DNA of 49,817 nt, from contig NZ_JACJSG010000054.1 in assembly GCF_014697625.1 (NCBI RefSeq), positions 1-49,817 of the forward strand, given 5' to 3'. Positions 17,992-26,500 of this stretch are shown here, in pieces. The notes under the pieces were generated by a model, which saw only the letters and a list, made by a program, of their open reading frames with translations, ran no database searches and was not told the DNA's origin. The translations under genes and the position numbers were made by a program. Numbering within the stretch: the stretch's first letter is position 1; each line of letters starts with the position of its first letter. The DNA comes from Anabaena azotica FACHB-119. GTDB taxonomy: Bacteria; Cyanobacteriota; Cyanobacteriia; Cyanobacteriales; Nostocaceae.

Positions 17992-19005
17992 ATGAAAAAA
18001 ATAGATGCTTATACTCATTTTTGTCCTTTAACTTTTATAGAGTTTTTAGAATCTTCAACAGAAAAGCAACCTCATGTTTTCCGTAAGCTTTTTTCCGCAA
18101 CTCCTACTTTAACCGATCCAGATTTACGCTTGCGGCTGATGGATAAAAATGGTATCGATATGCACGTTTTGGTTCCTCTTCCCTGGATTGAAGCTACTCC
18201 TACTATTTATACAAATCCTATAGTTGCAGCGCAAGCAGCTAAATTGTGCAATGATGAGCTTTATCAGATAGTTTCTCATCATCCTGACCGATTTTTGGGA
18301 GTGGCAATTCTGCCCACAACTAATTCTGAAATATTGATGGCTGAGTTTGAACGGGCAATTAATGAATTAGGATTTATCGGGGCTGTAATATTTATTGGCC
18401 CTACGGCGGTGAGAGGTGATGATCAAATTTACGAACCTTTATATCAAAGGGCGGCTGAACTTGGTGTACCCTTGTGGCTTCATCCTTGCCGTCCAGGCAA
18501 CTATCCAGATTACATAGATGAAAATAAATCTGAATATTTGTTATGGCAAACTCTGGGTTGGCTAATGGATACTAGCAGTGTGATGGTAAGGTTAGTATTC
18601 AGTGGTATTTTCCAGCGTTACCCGCAGATAAAATTTATTACCCATCATCACGGGGCATTAATACCTCTTTTTGCTAAACGGATGCAAGAGTCTTATACTT
18701 ATTTTGAATGCAATAGCGATGTCAAATTGAATGCCAATATTAGTCAACCTTATATTAACCATTTTAAAAATTTCTACTGTGACACTGCTACTTTGGGTTA
18801 TGAACCTTTATTACTGGAAATGGCATACAATTTTTTTGGTGTAGACCATATCCTGTTTGGTAGTGATACGCCAATGGATACAAAAGCTGGTGATATCCTC
18901 ACGTCAGAAACAGACAGAAGTATTGCCAACTTAAATATTACTGAAGATGAGCGGGAGAAAATATATGGACTGAATTTTATTAATTTAATTAAAAGGTATA
19001 ATTGA
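17992..19005 (+). CDS. Amidohydrolase-2 (ACMSD-like) family enzyme, putative decarboxylase
   Basis: The 337-residue protein starts at ATG 17992 (MKKIDAYTHF); an upstream in-frame TTG at 17941 adds 17 unconvincing residues. It matches the amidohydrolase-2 family that includes aminocarboxymuconate-semialdehyde decarboxylase and gamma-resorcylate decarboxylase: LWLHPCRPG (H164), THHHGA (H218-H220) and FGSDTPM (D292) supply later metal ligands. The first metal motif, HxH in ACMSD, reads Y7-T-H9, a variation I believe occurs in some subfamilies. These enzymes are metal-dependent and often non-oxidatively remove a carboxyl group from an aromatic ring or enol acid. In this context decarboxylation of a dihydroxynaphthoate-like acid is an attractive inference. 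Confidence 0.75.
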   Translation: MKKIDAYTHFCPLTFIEFLESSTEKQPHVFRKLFSATPTLTDPDLRLRLMDKNGIDMHVLVPLPWIEATPTIYTNPIVAAQAAKLCNDELYQIVSHHPDRFLGVAILPTTNSEILMAEFERAINELGFIGAVIFIGPTAVRGDDQIYEPLYQRAAELGVPLWLHPCRPGNYPDYIDENKSEYLLWQTLGWLMDTSSVMVRLVFSGIFQRYPQIKFITHHHGALIPLFAKRMQESYTYFECNSDVKLNANISQPYINHFKNFYCDTATLGYEPLLLEMAYNFFGVDHILFGSDTPMDTKAGDILTSETDRSIANLNITEDEREKIYGLNFINLIKRYN

Positions 19006-19060
19006 TAGTTGTCTGAAGTGTTAATTGCCCTGTTTATTTTAAGGAGATTTCAAAAAAACC

Positions 19061-19666
19061 ATGTTACGTTTATATGAATTTCTGCTATCCGCTAATTGTT
19101 ATAAGGCTCGTCTCTTAATGACACAATTGGCAATTCCTTTTGAAAGGATAGAGCTTGATTTTACTAAACAGGAACATCGTCATCCCGAATTTTTGCATAA
19201 GAATCTTCAAGGAAAAGTTCCAGTTTTGGAACTGGAAACGGGAGATTTTCTGTTAGAATCAAACGCAATCATGTTTTATCTGAGCAAGGGGACTCAATTT
19301 TTACCTGATGATCATCTGGAGCAATCAAAGGTGATGCAATGGTTATTTTTTGAGCAATATAGTTTGATGCCTTATCTAGCCTCTTGCCGATTTTGGATGA
19401 CTATCCTGAATAAAGCGGATGAATTTTCTGAGATAATTATTGAGAAACAAAAGTCTGGTTATGCTGCTTTGGCAGTTATGGAACAACATTTACAATCACA
19501 TTCATTTTTTGTTGGTAATCAGTATACTATTGCCGATATTGGCTTATTTGCTTATGTTCATGTAGCAGATGAAGGGGGTTATTCTTTGACAGAGTTTCCT
19601 GGCATACAATTATGGTTAGAAAGGGTGAAAAATCAACCTCACTATATAGATATTACTCAAGTTTAA
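19061..19666 (+). CDS. Glutathione S-transferase family protein
   Basis: The 201-residue protein has the thioredoxin-like N-terminal domain of GSTs (SANCYKARLLM, GKVPVLE, LLESNAIMFYL, with the cis-Pro and the ES glutathione contact) and an all-helical C-terminal domain ending FPGIQLWLERV. AAGGAG lies about 13 bp upstream of the ATG. GSTs conjugate glutathione to electrophiles, or act as isomerases or peroxidases. Naphthoquinones are classic electrophilic GST targets, so placement in this men-like gene set may mean detoxification or thiol addition to a quinone product (inference). Confidence 0.88.
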   Translation: MLRLYEFLLSANCYKARLLMTQLAIPFERIELDFTKQEHRHPEFLHKNLQGKVPVLELETGDFLLESNAIMFYLSKGTQFLPDDHLEQSKVMQWLFFEQYSLMPYLASCRFWMTILNKADEFSEIIIEKQKSGYAALAVMEQHLQSHSFFVGNQYTIADIGLFAYVHVADEGGYSLTEFPGIQLWLERVKNQPHYIDITQV

Positions 19667-19702
19667 TGTTTAATAATAAAAAATGCAGCAGTAAATATTG
19701 AG

Positions 19703-19985
19703 TAGTAGCGTGGCAAGGCTAAAGTAGTGCATTAGATTTGAGAAAAATCGAACGCAGATAAACGCAGATGATAGATTGGTATTGCACTATTTTAGTCTGG
19801 ACACGCTAGTAGTGGACTGTCTAGACTAAATTTGTGCATTAGCCAACTCTTGTGGGATGGGCATCTTGCCCGTCCAGTGCAGGCAAGATGCCTACACCAC
19901 AAGAAAATTTTTTGCAACATTTTAGCCTAGACACGCCAGTAGTGGCTTGTCTAGACTAAAATGTTGTATTAGCTAACTACAGAGG
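19703..19985. repeat. Composite of nested MITE-like repeats
   Basis: Two related elements abut. The first spans about 19703-19812, with TAGTAGCGTGGCAAGGCTAA inverted as TTTAGTCTGGACACGCTAGT. The second spans about 19809-19944, with GTGGACTGTCTAGACTAAAT inverted as ATTTTAGCCTAGACACGCC; it carries an inner hairpin of GGCATCTTGCCC against GGCAAGATGCC. A further half copy, GTGGCTTGTCTAGACTAAAA, follows. They fill the gap between the GST gene and the ligase gene; a fragment related to the first end lies at 34088-34106. Confidence 0.75.
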
Positions 19986-20041
19986 TTATACCAATTTGAA
20001 AAAAGAATGCAACATTTTAAGATTGATTTTAATGCAAATAT

Positions 20042-21457
20042 ATGTTTATACCGATAGAAGAATTAAGAAACCGTGAGCGACATAATCTGCTGTTAGGTTA
20101 TAACTTTTTAGAATTTCTCTCTTTAACTGAAGATTTATACGAAAGTTTAGTTAGTTATCCCCCGCAAAAAATATTATTGGTAGAGCCAGAGCCAGTTCTC
20201 TTTCTTGCTCATTTTATTGCTGCTTGTTCCCAAGGTCATGATATTTTCTTAGCTAATCCTAATTGGGGTTTGTCTGAATGGCAACAAGTGTTCGATTTAG
20301 TTGCGCCTGATCTAGTATGGGGTAATTGCGAATATGCTCAACATTGTTATGAGACTTGGCGATCGCATCATCCGCATCATCCGCATCATCCAAGTAATCC
20401 CAGCCAATCAGTAAATCATATCACCAGTAGAGCCGATAGCTTAATTATGATTCCCACTGGTGGTTCATCAGGAAAAATCCGCTTTGCTACGCATACTTGG
20501 CAGAGTTTAAAGGCATCAGTACATGGCTTCCAAGAGTATTTCCAACTTGAGGAAGTTAACTCTATATGTGTACTACCAATGTATCACGTTAGCGGTTTGA
20601 TGCAGTTTATGCGTTCTTTTATCTCTGGTGGACAGCTATTGATATTACCATTTAAAGAACTGAAATTAGGTAAATTAACTGATTTTGACCCACATAAATT
20701 TTTTATTTCTTTAGTACCTACGCAATTACAAGCTATACTTAACGAGCCTCATTTGACAACTTGGTTATCTAAATGTTTTACAGTTTTACTTGGTGGTGCG
20801 CCTGCTGATTCTGAACTATTGGAGAAAGCAAGATTTAATAATATCCGACTTGCACCTTCATATGGAATGACAGAAACAGCTTCGCAAATTGCCACTATCA
20901 AGCCAACAGACTTTCTCCAGGGTAATAATAGTAGTTACCAAGTTCTACCGCATATCAATCTCACAATTTGTGGTGAAAAGGGTGAATTGTTGGACTTGCA
21001 ACAAATAGGTGTTATTTCTATTGCTAGTCCATCTTTGGCATTAGGCTATTACCCAGAGTCCTTGTTTGAATTAGGCGTTTTTGTCACAGACGATATAGGT
21101 TTTTTGGATGAAAAAGCTCATCTAAATATAGTTGGACGTAGTAGTGATAAAATCATTACTGGTGGAGAAAATGTCTTTCCTGGTGAAATCGAAACTGCTC
21201 TGAGAGCGACAGGCTTAGTGAAAGATGTATTTGTAATCGGGACAAAAGACAAGTATTGGGGACAAATTATTAGCGCTGTTTATACGCCTACAGATATAAA
21301 TATTATCCCTGAACATTTGCGAGAGGCACTAATTGGTAAAATAGCTAATTTTAAAATACCTAAATTATGGCTACCATTGCCTGAGATACCTAGAAATGAG
21401 CAAGGTAAGATTAATCGTCAACAAATTCAGGAATTATTAATAGGACTTACGCACTAA
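20042..21457 (+). CDS. menE: MenE-type acyl-CoA ligase (o-succinylbenzoate-CoA ligase-like)
   Basis: The 471-residue protein is an ANL-superfamily adenylating enzyme: the P-loop is PTGGSSGK (138-145), YGMTE is at 274-278, GGENVFPGEIE marks the hinge region, and the catalytic Lys is K456 in EQGKINR. Size and sequence resemble MenE, which activates o-succinylbenzoate with CoA, the substrate step before MenB. A His/Pro-rich insert (HHPHHPHHPSNPSQ) sits near residue 110. No menC is adjacent, unlike many cyanobacterial loci. The last four codons and the stop are made by a sequence matching the AGGACTTACGCA mobile-element end, so a repeat insertion may have trimmed the original C-terminus. Other aromatic-acid ligases are possible alternatives. 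Confidence 0.8.
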   Translation: MFIPIEELRNRERHNLLLGYNFLEFLSLTEDLYESLVSYPPQKILLVEPEPVLFLAHFIAACSQGHDIFLANPNWGLSEWQQVFDLVAPDLVWGNCEYAQHCYETWRSHHPHHPHHPSNPSQSVNHITSRADSLIMIPTGGSSGKIRFATHTWQSLKASVHGFQEYFQLEEVNSICVLPMYHVSGLMQFMRSFISGGQLLILPFKELKLGKLTDFDPHKFFISLVPTQLQAILNEPHLTTWLSKCFTVLLGGAPADSELLEKARFNNIRLAPSYGMTETASQIATIKPTDFLQGNNSSYQVLPHINLTICGEKGELLDLQQIGVISIASPSLALGYYPESLFELGVFVTDDIGFLDEKAHLNIVGRSSDKIITGGENVFPGEIETALRATGLVKDVFVIGTKDKYWGQIISAVYTPTDINIIPEHLREALIGKIANFKIPKLWLPLPEIPRNEQGKINRQQIQELLIGLTH

Positions 21458-21474
21458 GATTGTCTGTTTAGACT

Positions 21475-21560
21475 GGGTGTAAGGGTGTAAGGGTGTAAGG
21501 GTGTAAGGGTATAGGTTTAAAGCTTTTACACCCCTACACCCCTATACCCTTATACCCTTC
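21475..21560. terminator. 9-bp tandem repeat and large hairpin between convergent genes
   Basis: Four to five copies of GTGTAAGGG are followed by TATAGGTTTAAAGCTTTTACA and then by the complementary repeats CCCCTACAC, CCCTATACC and CCCTTATACC. The two arms can pair into a long, GC-balanced hairpin. It lies between menE (plus) and tpsB (minus), where a bidirectional terminator is expected. Confidence 0.65.
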
Positions 21561-21579
21561 GCCAAACTTTGCCAGTCCA

Positions 21580-23295
21580 CTAAGGTTGATAACGCAAACT
21601 AAAGTAAAAACCCTCATCTTGGATATTGTTACCTCTGTCTCGCAAATCTACAAAGGGGACAGCATAATCTAAACGCATAGAGAGACGGTCAATACCTAAA
21701 GCATTGTTCCACAGCATTCCTAAGCCTGCACCGGCGATGAAAGTTTGCTGTGGTAATCTGTTGGGATTATCACCTTGATTCCAGACAACACCCATATCAA
21801 AAAATGGTGCTAGCTGTATTGTTGGTATTCCCGCTACATCCCTTTGGATGACAATTCTGTCTTCTATTGCTAACCTCACACCATTATCGCCGAAGCGGAT
21901 GTTTTGCCGATAGCCGCGTACAGACTGACCACCGCCGATGACGAATTGTTGGGAGGGTAATAAGCTGTTGGGGGTGAGTTGCACATCTGCTTGGATGATT
22001 AACAAATTATCATTGTTTAATTGTTGCGATCGCTGTATTTGACCCAACCAGCTAAAAAAGCGACTATCAGGGATGGGGTCTGGGTTTGTTGTCGCATTAA
22101 ATAAGCCGACACCAAAGTTAAATTGCGATCGCAAAAACCAAACACCTTGAGGACTGCGGCGTACATAATCTTGAGCAAACTTAATCACACTGGTACGACT
22201 CACCCCATTCTCATCAGGGCCGATCCCAAAGGGGGTAGGGAGTTGATTAAATAAGAAAGTTTGCCCATCCTGATAGGTGAATCCTAATGATAAAGCAAAT
22301 TCTTCTCTGGGCGATCGCCATAGCGGTTGACGATAGTTAATTTCATACACATCTTGCTCACCTTCAATCCCAAATTCCTTAAACGGTGACTCAGTAACTT
22401 TACTACTACTGGGAGAAACCCTGAATTGCACCGTTCCATTCATGGCGTTGACGGGAATTTGATATCGAAAATCAAACGCCTCGAAACCACCCGTAAATGT
22501 ACGGTAATAAGCACCCGTGAGTAAATCCCCAAATCCTGTTAAGTTGCGATAACCCAGTTCCACCCCAAATCTTTCACCACCAATGCTAGGAGGGGAATAG
22601 TTATCTATCAAGAAGTTACTTGTAAATGCTTTCGCCTCTTGTACCCTGACAATTAACAAACTTTGTCCCACCTGACCTGTAGGACGGAGGCTCGCTTCTA
22701 CATTTGTAAATAGGGGGTCGAGTCGCAGTAATCGCAGTTGTTCCTCCAATTTTACTGCATTGAGAGGTACACCAGCACCTAGTCGAATGCGACTCTTAAT
22801 ATATTCAGGGTTGACGCGCTGTGTTCCTTCAATATCAATGTCTGCTAAACGCCCTTCAATTACACGAATTTCCAAAACGCCGTCTGTACTTCCAGGCTGT
22901 GGAGTTACGGGGACGGCTCTGGAATTGAGATAATTCTGGTTTAAGTAAAGTTGCGTGACAGCATCAGCCGCTTTTCTCGCCTCTTCCGCCGTTAACTCCC
23001 GCCCTTCAAAAGGCTTGACCACAGGTGCAAAGTCACTTGCTGGAAAAACTGTGCTATCTATCACCCGAATTTCCCTTACATACAACTTATCGGGAAATGT
23101 GGATGTGTCTGTGGCTGGTGCTGGCTGATTCGATTCTGGTTGAGAGGGGTTGGTTTCTGGAGCCTGTACGATTATTGATGTTTGCTCTGGTTGCGAGATT
23201 ATATCACCAGCCAGGCTACGCTGTCCATTGGCGACTAATAGAGAAGCGGTTGACAGAATTAATAGTATTAACTTATAGGTATAAAATTTTTCCAT
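21580..23295 (-). CDS. Two-partner secretion outer-membrane transporter (TpsB/ShlB family)
   Basis: From ATG 23295 (MEKFYTYK) the protein has 571 residues. The first 30 form a signal peptide (LILLILSTASLLVA, then SLAGD). A Pro-rich linker is followed by POTRA domains (LYVREIRVIDSTVF; VLEIRVIEGRLADIDIEGTQ) and a 16-stranded-barrel-type domain with the ShlB/FhaC features GGERFGVELGYRNLTG and the ending FYFSLRYQP. An upstream in-frame extension to 23451 contains a Nostoc-type repeat and is probably not translated. It exports TPS-domain proteins across the outer membrane. The divergent neighbour, 278 bp away, carries such a TPS domain and is the obvious substrate. Confidence 0.9.
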   Translation of the reverse strand: MEKFYTYKLILLILSTASLLVANGQRSLAGDIISQPEQTSIIVQAPETNPSQPESNQPAPATDTSTFPDKLYVREIRVIDSTVFPASDFAPVVKPFEGRELTAEEARKAADAVTQLYLNQNYLNSRAVPVTPQPGSTDGVLEIRVIEGRLADIDIEGTQRVNPEYIKSRIRLGAGVPLNAVKLEEQLRLLRLDPLFTNVEASLRPTGQVGQSLLIVRVQEAKAFTSNFLIDNYSPPSIGGERFGVELGYRNLTGFGDLLTGAYYRTFTGGFEAFDFRYQIPVNAMNGTVQFRVSPSSSKVTESPFKEFGIEGEQDVYEINYRQPLWRSPREEFALSLGFTYQDGQTFLFNQLPTPFGIGPDENGVSRTSVIKFAQDYVRRSPQGVWFLRSQFNFGVGLFNATTNPDPIPDSRFFSWLGQIQRSQQLNNDNLLIIQADVQLTPNSLLPSQQFVIGGGQSVRGYRQNIRFGDNGVRLAIEDRIVIQRDVAGIPTIQLAPFFDMGVVWNQGDNPNRLPQQTFIAGAGLGMLWNNALGIDRLSMRLDYAVPFVDLRDRGNNIQDEGFYFSLRYQP

Positions 23296-23572
23296 CTTTC
23301 CTGTAATAAGGCAATTAGCAGCAAAACTGCCTGATTTTTGCTGAGTTGCTGATGCAGGTTTCCTGTCACCCCCGCAGGACGGGTTAATTGGCGAAATCGA
23401 CTGATGTTGATTTTGACCCATAGCGTTACTAACCAAGTATTGAAGTAGCATATTTTTTACAAAAGTTCTTAAAAAGATTTGTAACTAAAAAAGGTTATTT
23501 ACAGTAATTTCCCGTACAAGTGATAATACAGCATTATATTCTGGTAGTAGCAAAAAACCTGAGAGTAATTCC

Positions 23573-26500
23573 ATGTCACCACTGATCTCCATTGTCATCA
23601 CCAATTACAATCGAGAGCGTTATCTTGCAGAAGCGATCGCCAGCGTCTTACAACAGACATGGCAGGATTTTGAGCTACTGGTGTGGGATGATGGCTCTAC
23701 AGATGGGTCAGTGGCGATCGCGCAAAGGTATGCCCAGCAAGATAGCCGAGTGCGGGTAGTCACAGCACCGCATCAAGGCACAGTCAAAGCCCGCAAAGCG
23801 GCAATTTCCCAAACCACAGGCACTTATCTCGGTTGGGTAGATAGTGATGATATCCTCGCCCCTACCGCCTTAGCCGAAACCGTCGCCGTCCTCAATCGTT
23901 ACCCAGAAGTCGGCTTAGTTTATACTGATTACCTAGATATCAATGCCGATGGTCAAGTGCTGGGTTATGGTCATCGTTGTCGCATTCCTTACTCCCCCCA
24001 AAGGCTACTGGTAGACTTTATGACCTTCCACTTCCGCTTATTGCGGCGCTCTGTTTATGAACAAGTGGGAGGCTTGCATCTATCTGCTTCTGACTATACT
24101 GAAGATTACGACCTGTGTTTGCGACTCTCAGAAGTAACTCAAGTGCGACTTGTGCAGAAACCGCTTTATTTCTACCGCATACATCAGCAAAGCCTTTCTG
24201 CATCTCACAGACAGCAGCAAATTCTCTGGTCACAAACAGCAGTCGCTAAAGCTTTACAACGAAGGGGTTTGGCTGACAAATGGCGTATAGATGTGGAATT
24301 ACCCGCAGGTCGCTTCATCCTGCGGCGTAAGCCAAGACGCACTACCCTAGTGAATATAGCCTGTGCGGGTGTAGCTTGCTTATTGTCCCTATGGGGAATC
24401 AACGCCCCAGCAATGGCTCAAAATATTACCCCTGCCACCGATGGCACAAATACCATTGTTACACCCAATGGTAACATAATTGACATCACAGGTGGCACAA
24501 CTTCTAGTAATGGTCTGAACCTGTTTCATAGCTTTGAAAAGTTTGGAGTCAGTGCAGAACAAATTGCCAACTTCCAAGCCAACCCCAACCTGCAAAATAT
24601 TCTCGGTCGAGTCACAGGCGGAAATGCTTCGGTAATCAATGGTTTAATTCAAGTAACGGGGGGGAATGCAAATTTATTCTTGATGAATCCCGCCGGCTTC
24701 ATTTTTGGTGCTAACGCTAGTTTAAATGTTCCCGGTGCGTTTACAGCCACAAGCGCCAACGGTATCAAGTTTGACGGGGGTTGGTTCAACGCTGTCGGTA
24801 ATAATGACTATGCCGCCTTGGTAGGTAATCCTACAGGCTTTGCCTTTACCATGAGTCAGCCAGGGGCAATTATTAATGCTGGTGATTTGCGAGTGGGTGC
24901 AGGACAGAGTTTGAGCCTCTTAGGTGGGACGGTGGTGAATACTGGACAACTCACAGCCCCAGAAGGACAGATTTCCCTGACATCCGTACCTGGGCAGAAT
25001 TGGGTGCGCCTCAGCCAGCCTGGAAATATCTTAAGCTTGGAAATTCAACCCCTCACGCCCAATAGTGACCAACCCAACAATTGGACAGTGGCGATCGCCT
25101 CTTTACCAGAATTACTCACAGTCGGTAATACTAACACAGGCTTAACCACCAACACCGATGGTAGCGTTAAATTGACTAATTCTAACGTCACCATCCCCAC
25201 CACCCCAGGCACAACTATTGTCAGTGGCAAGGTAAATGTCTCCGGGAATACAGGGGGGACTGTCCATGTTCTGGGTACAAAAGTAGGCTTAGTTGGTGCA
25301 AATATCAATGCTTCCGGCAATAACAACGGCGGTAATGTATTAATTGGTGGCGATTATAAAGGCGGTGGTACAGTACCCAATGCTACACAGACATACGTCG
25401 ATTCCCAGACCACCATCAACGCCAATAGTAATCAAAATGGTAACGGCGGACGGGTGATTATTTGGGCTGATAATTCCACCCAATTTTTTGGTAACATTTC
25501 CGCCCGTGGTGGCGCAAATGCAGGAAATGGTGGTTTTGTAGAAGTATCCGGGAAAAATTCTTTGACATTCAACGGACAAGCAGATACTAGCGCAGCCAAT
25601 GGTCAAATAGGTACATTATTACTAGACCCCAGCACCTTAAATATTATTGATGACGCAGCCGGGAAGGGTACATTTGATACCACCAAAGGCACTATTCTTG
25701 CCAATGATGCTGATAATGGAGCAAATACCATTTCTTGGGGTACGCTTGCAGCTTTGAGCAGTGATACTAGTATTAATTTAGAGGCAACTGGTGATATCAC
25801 TATTGAAGATATAACAGGTGCATCAAAGGTAACTTCCAACAACTTAGCTTCATTAGATTTGAGTAATGGTGGCAGTTTTAGCTTAACTTCTACAAATGGT
25901 GCTGTCAGATTTCTTGATCGTAATGACACCATTCAAACTAATGGAGGAGCCATCAACATTTCTGGGGCGAGTTTATCATTAGGAAATCTGGACACATCAT
26001 CAAATCAAGGTGGCAAGGTCACGCTACGGTCTACAATTGGCGATATTACCGTGGGTGATATTAAGACTACTGGACAAGGAGACTGCTGCTCACAAACAGG
26101 TATTGGTGGTGAAGTGATGTTGGAAGCTGCGAGCAATGTTACCGCAGGTAACATTAACACTAGCGGTTTTGGCTACAACTCAAGATCCTCTGATGACACA
26201 TATAGCGAATACTCATACACACCCAATGTGCAAGCATCTCCAGAGCCTACCCCAAGTACAGGCGGAAAAGTTACTATCACAGCCAGTGGAAATATTGATG
26301 TAAAAGATATCACAACAACTGCCGAAGACTCGGAAGCTAAGGGTGGCGATGTTACCTTAAAAACCACAAATCCGTTTGGCAGTAGAATTACTTTTAACAG
26401 CATTAACACCAGCGCCATCACCGACAGCTTTAGTGGCAATGCTCAAGGTGGTAAGGTAGAAATCATCACCAACGGATTAGTACAAGGACAGGGATTCGTA

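Noticed and set aside
23296..23451. 52-codon N-terminal extension of TpsB
   Set aside because: The sequence contains a repeat common in Nostoc intergenic DNA and precedes a clean signal peptide that starts at MEKFYTYK.
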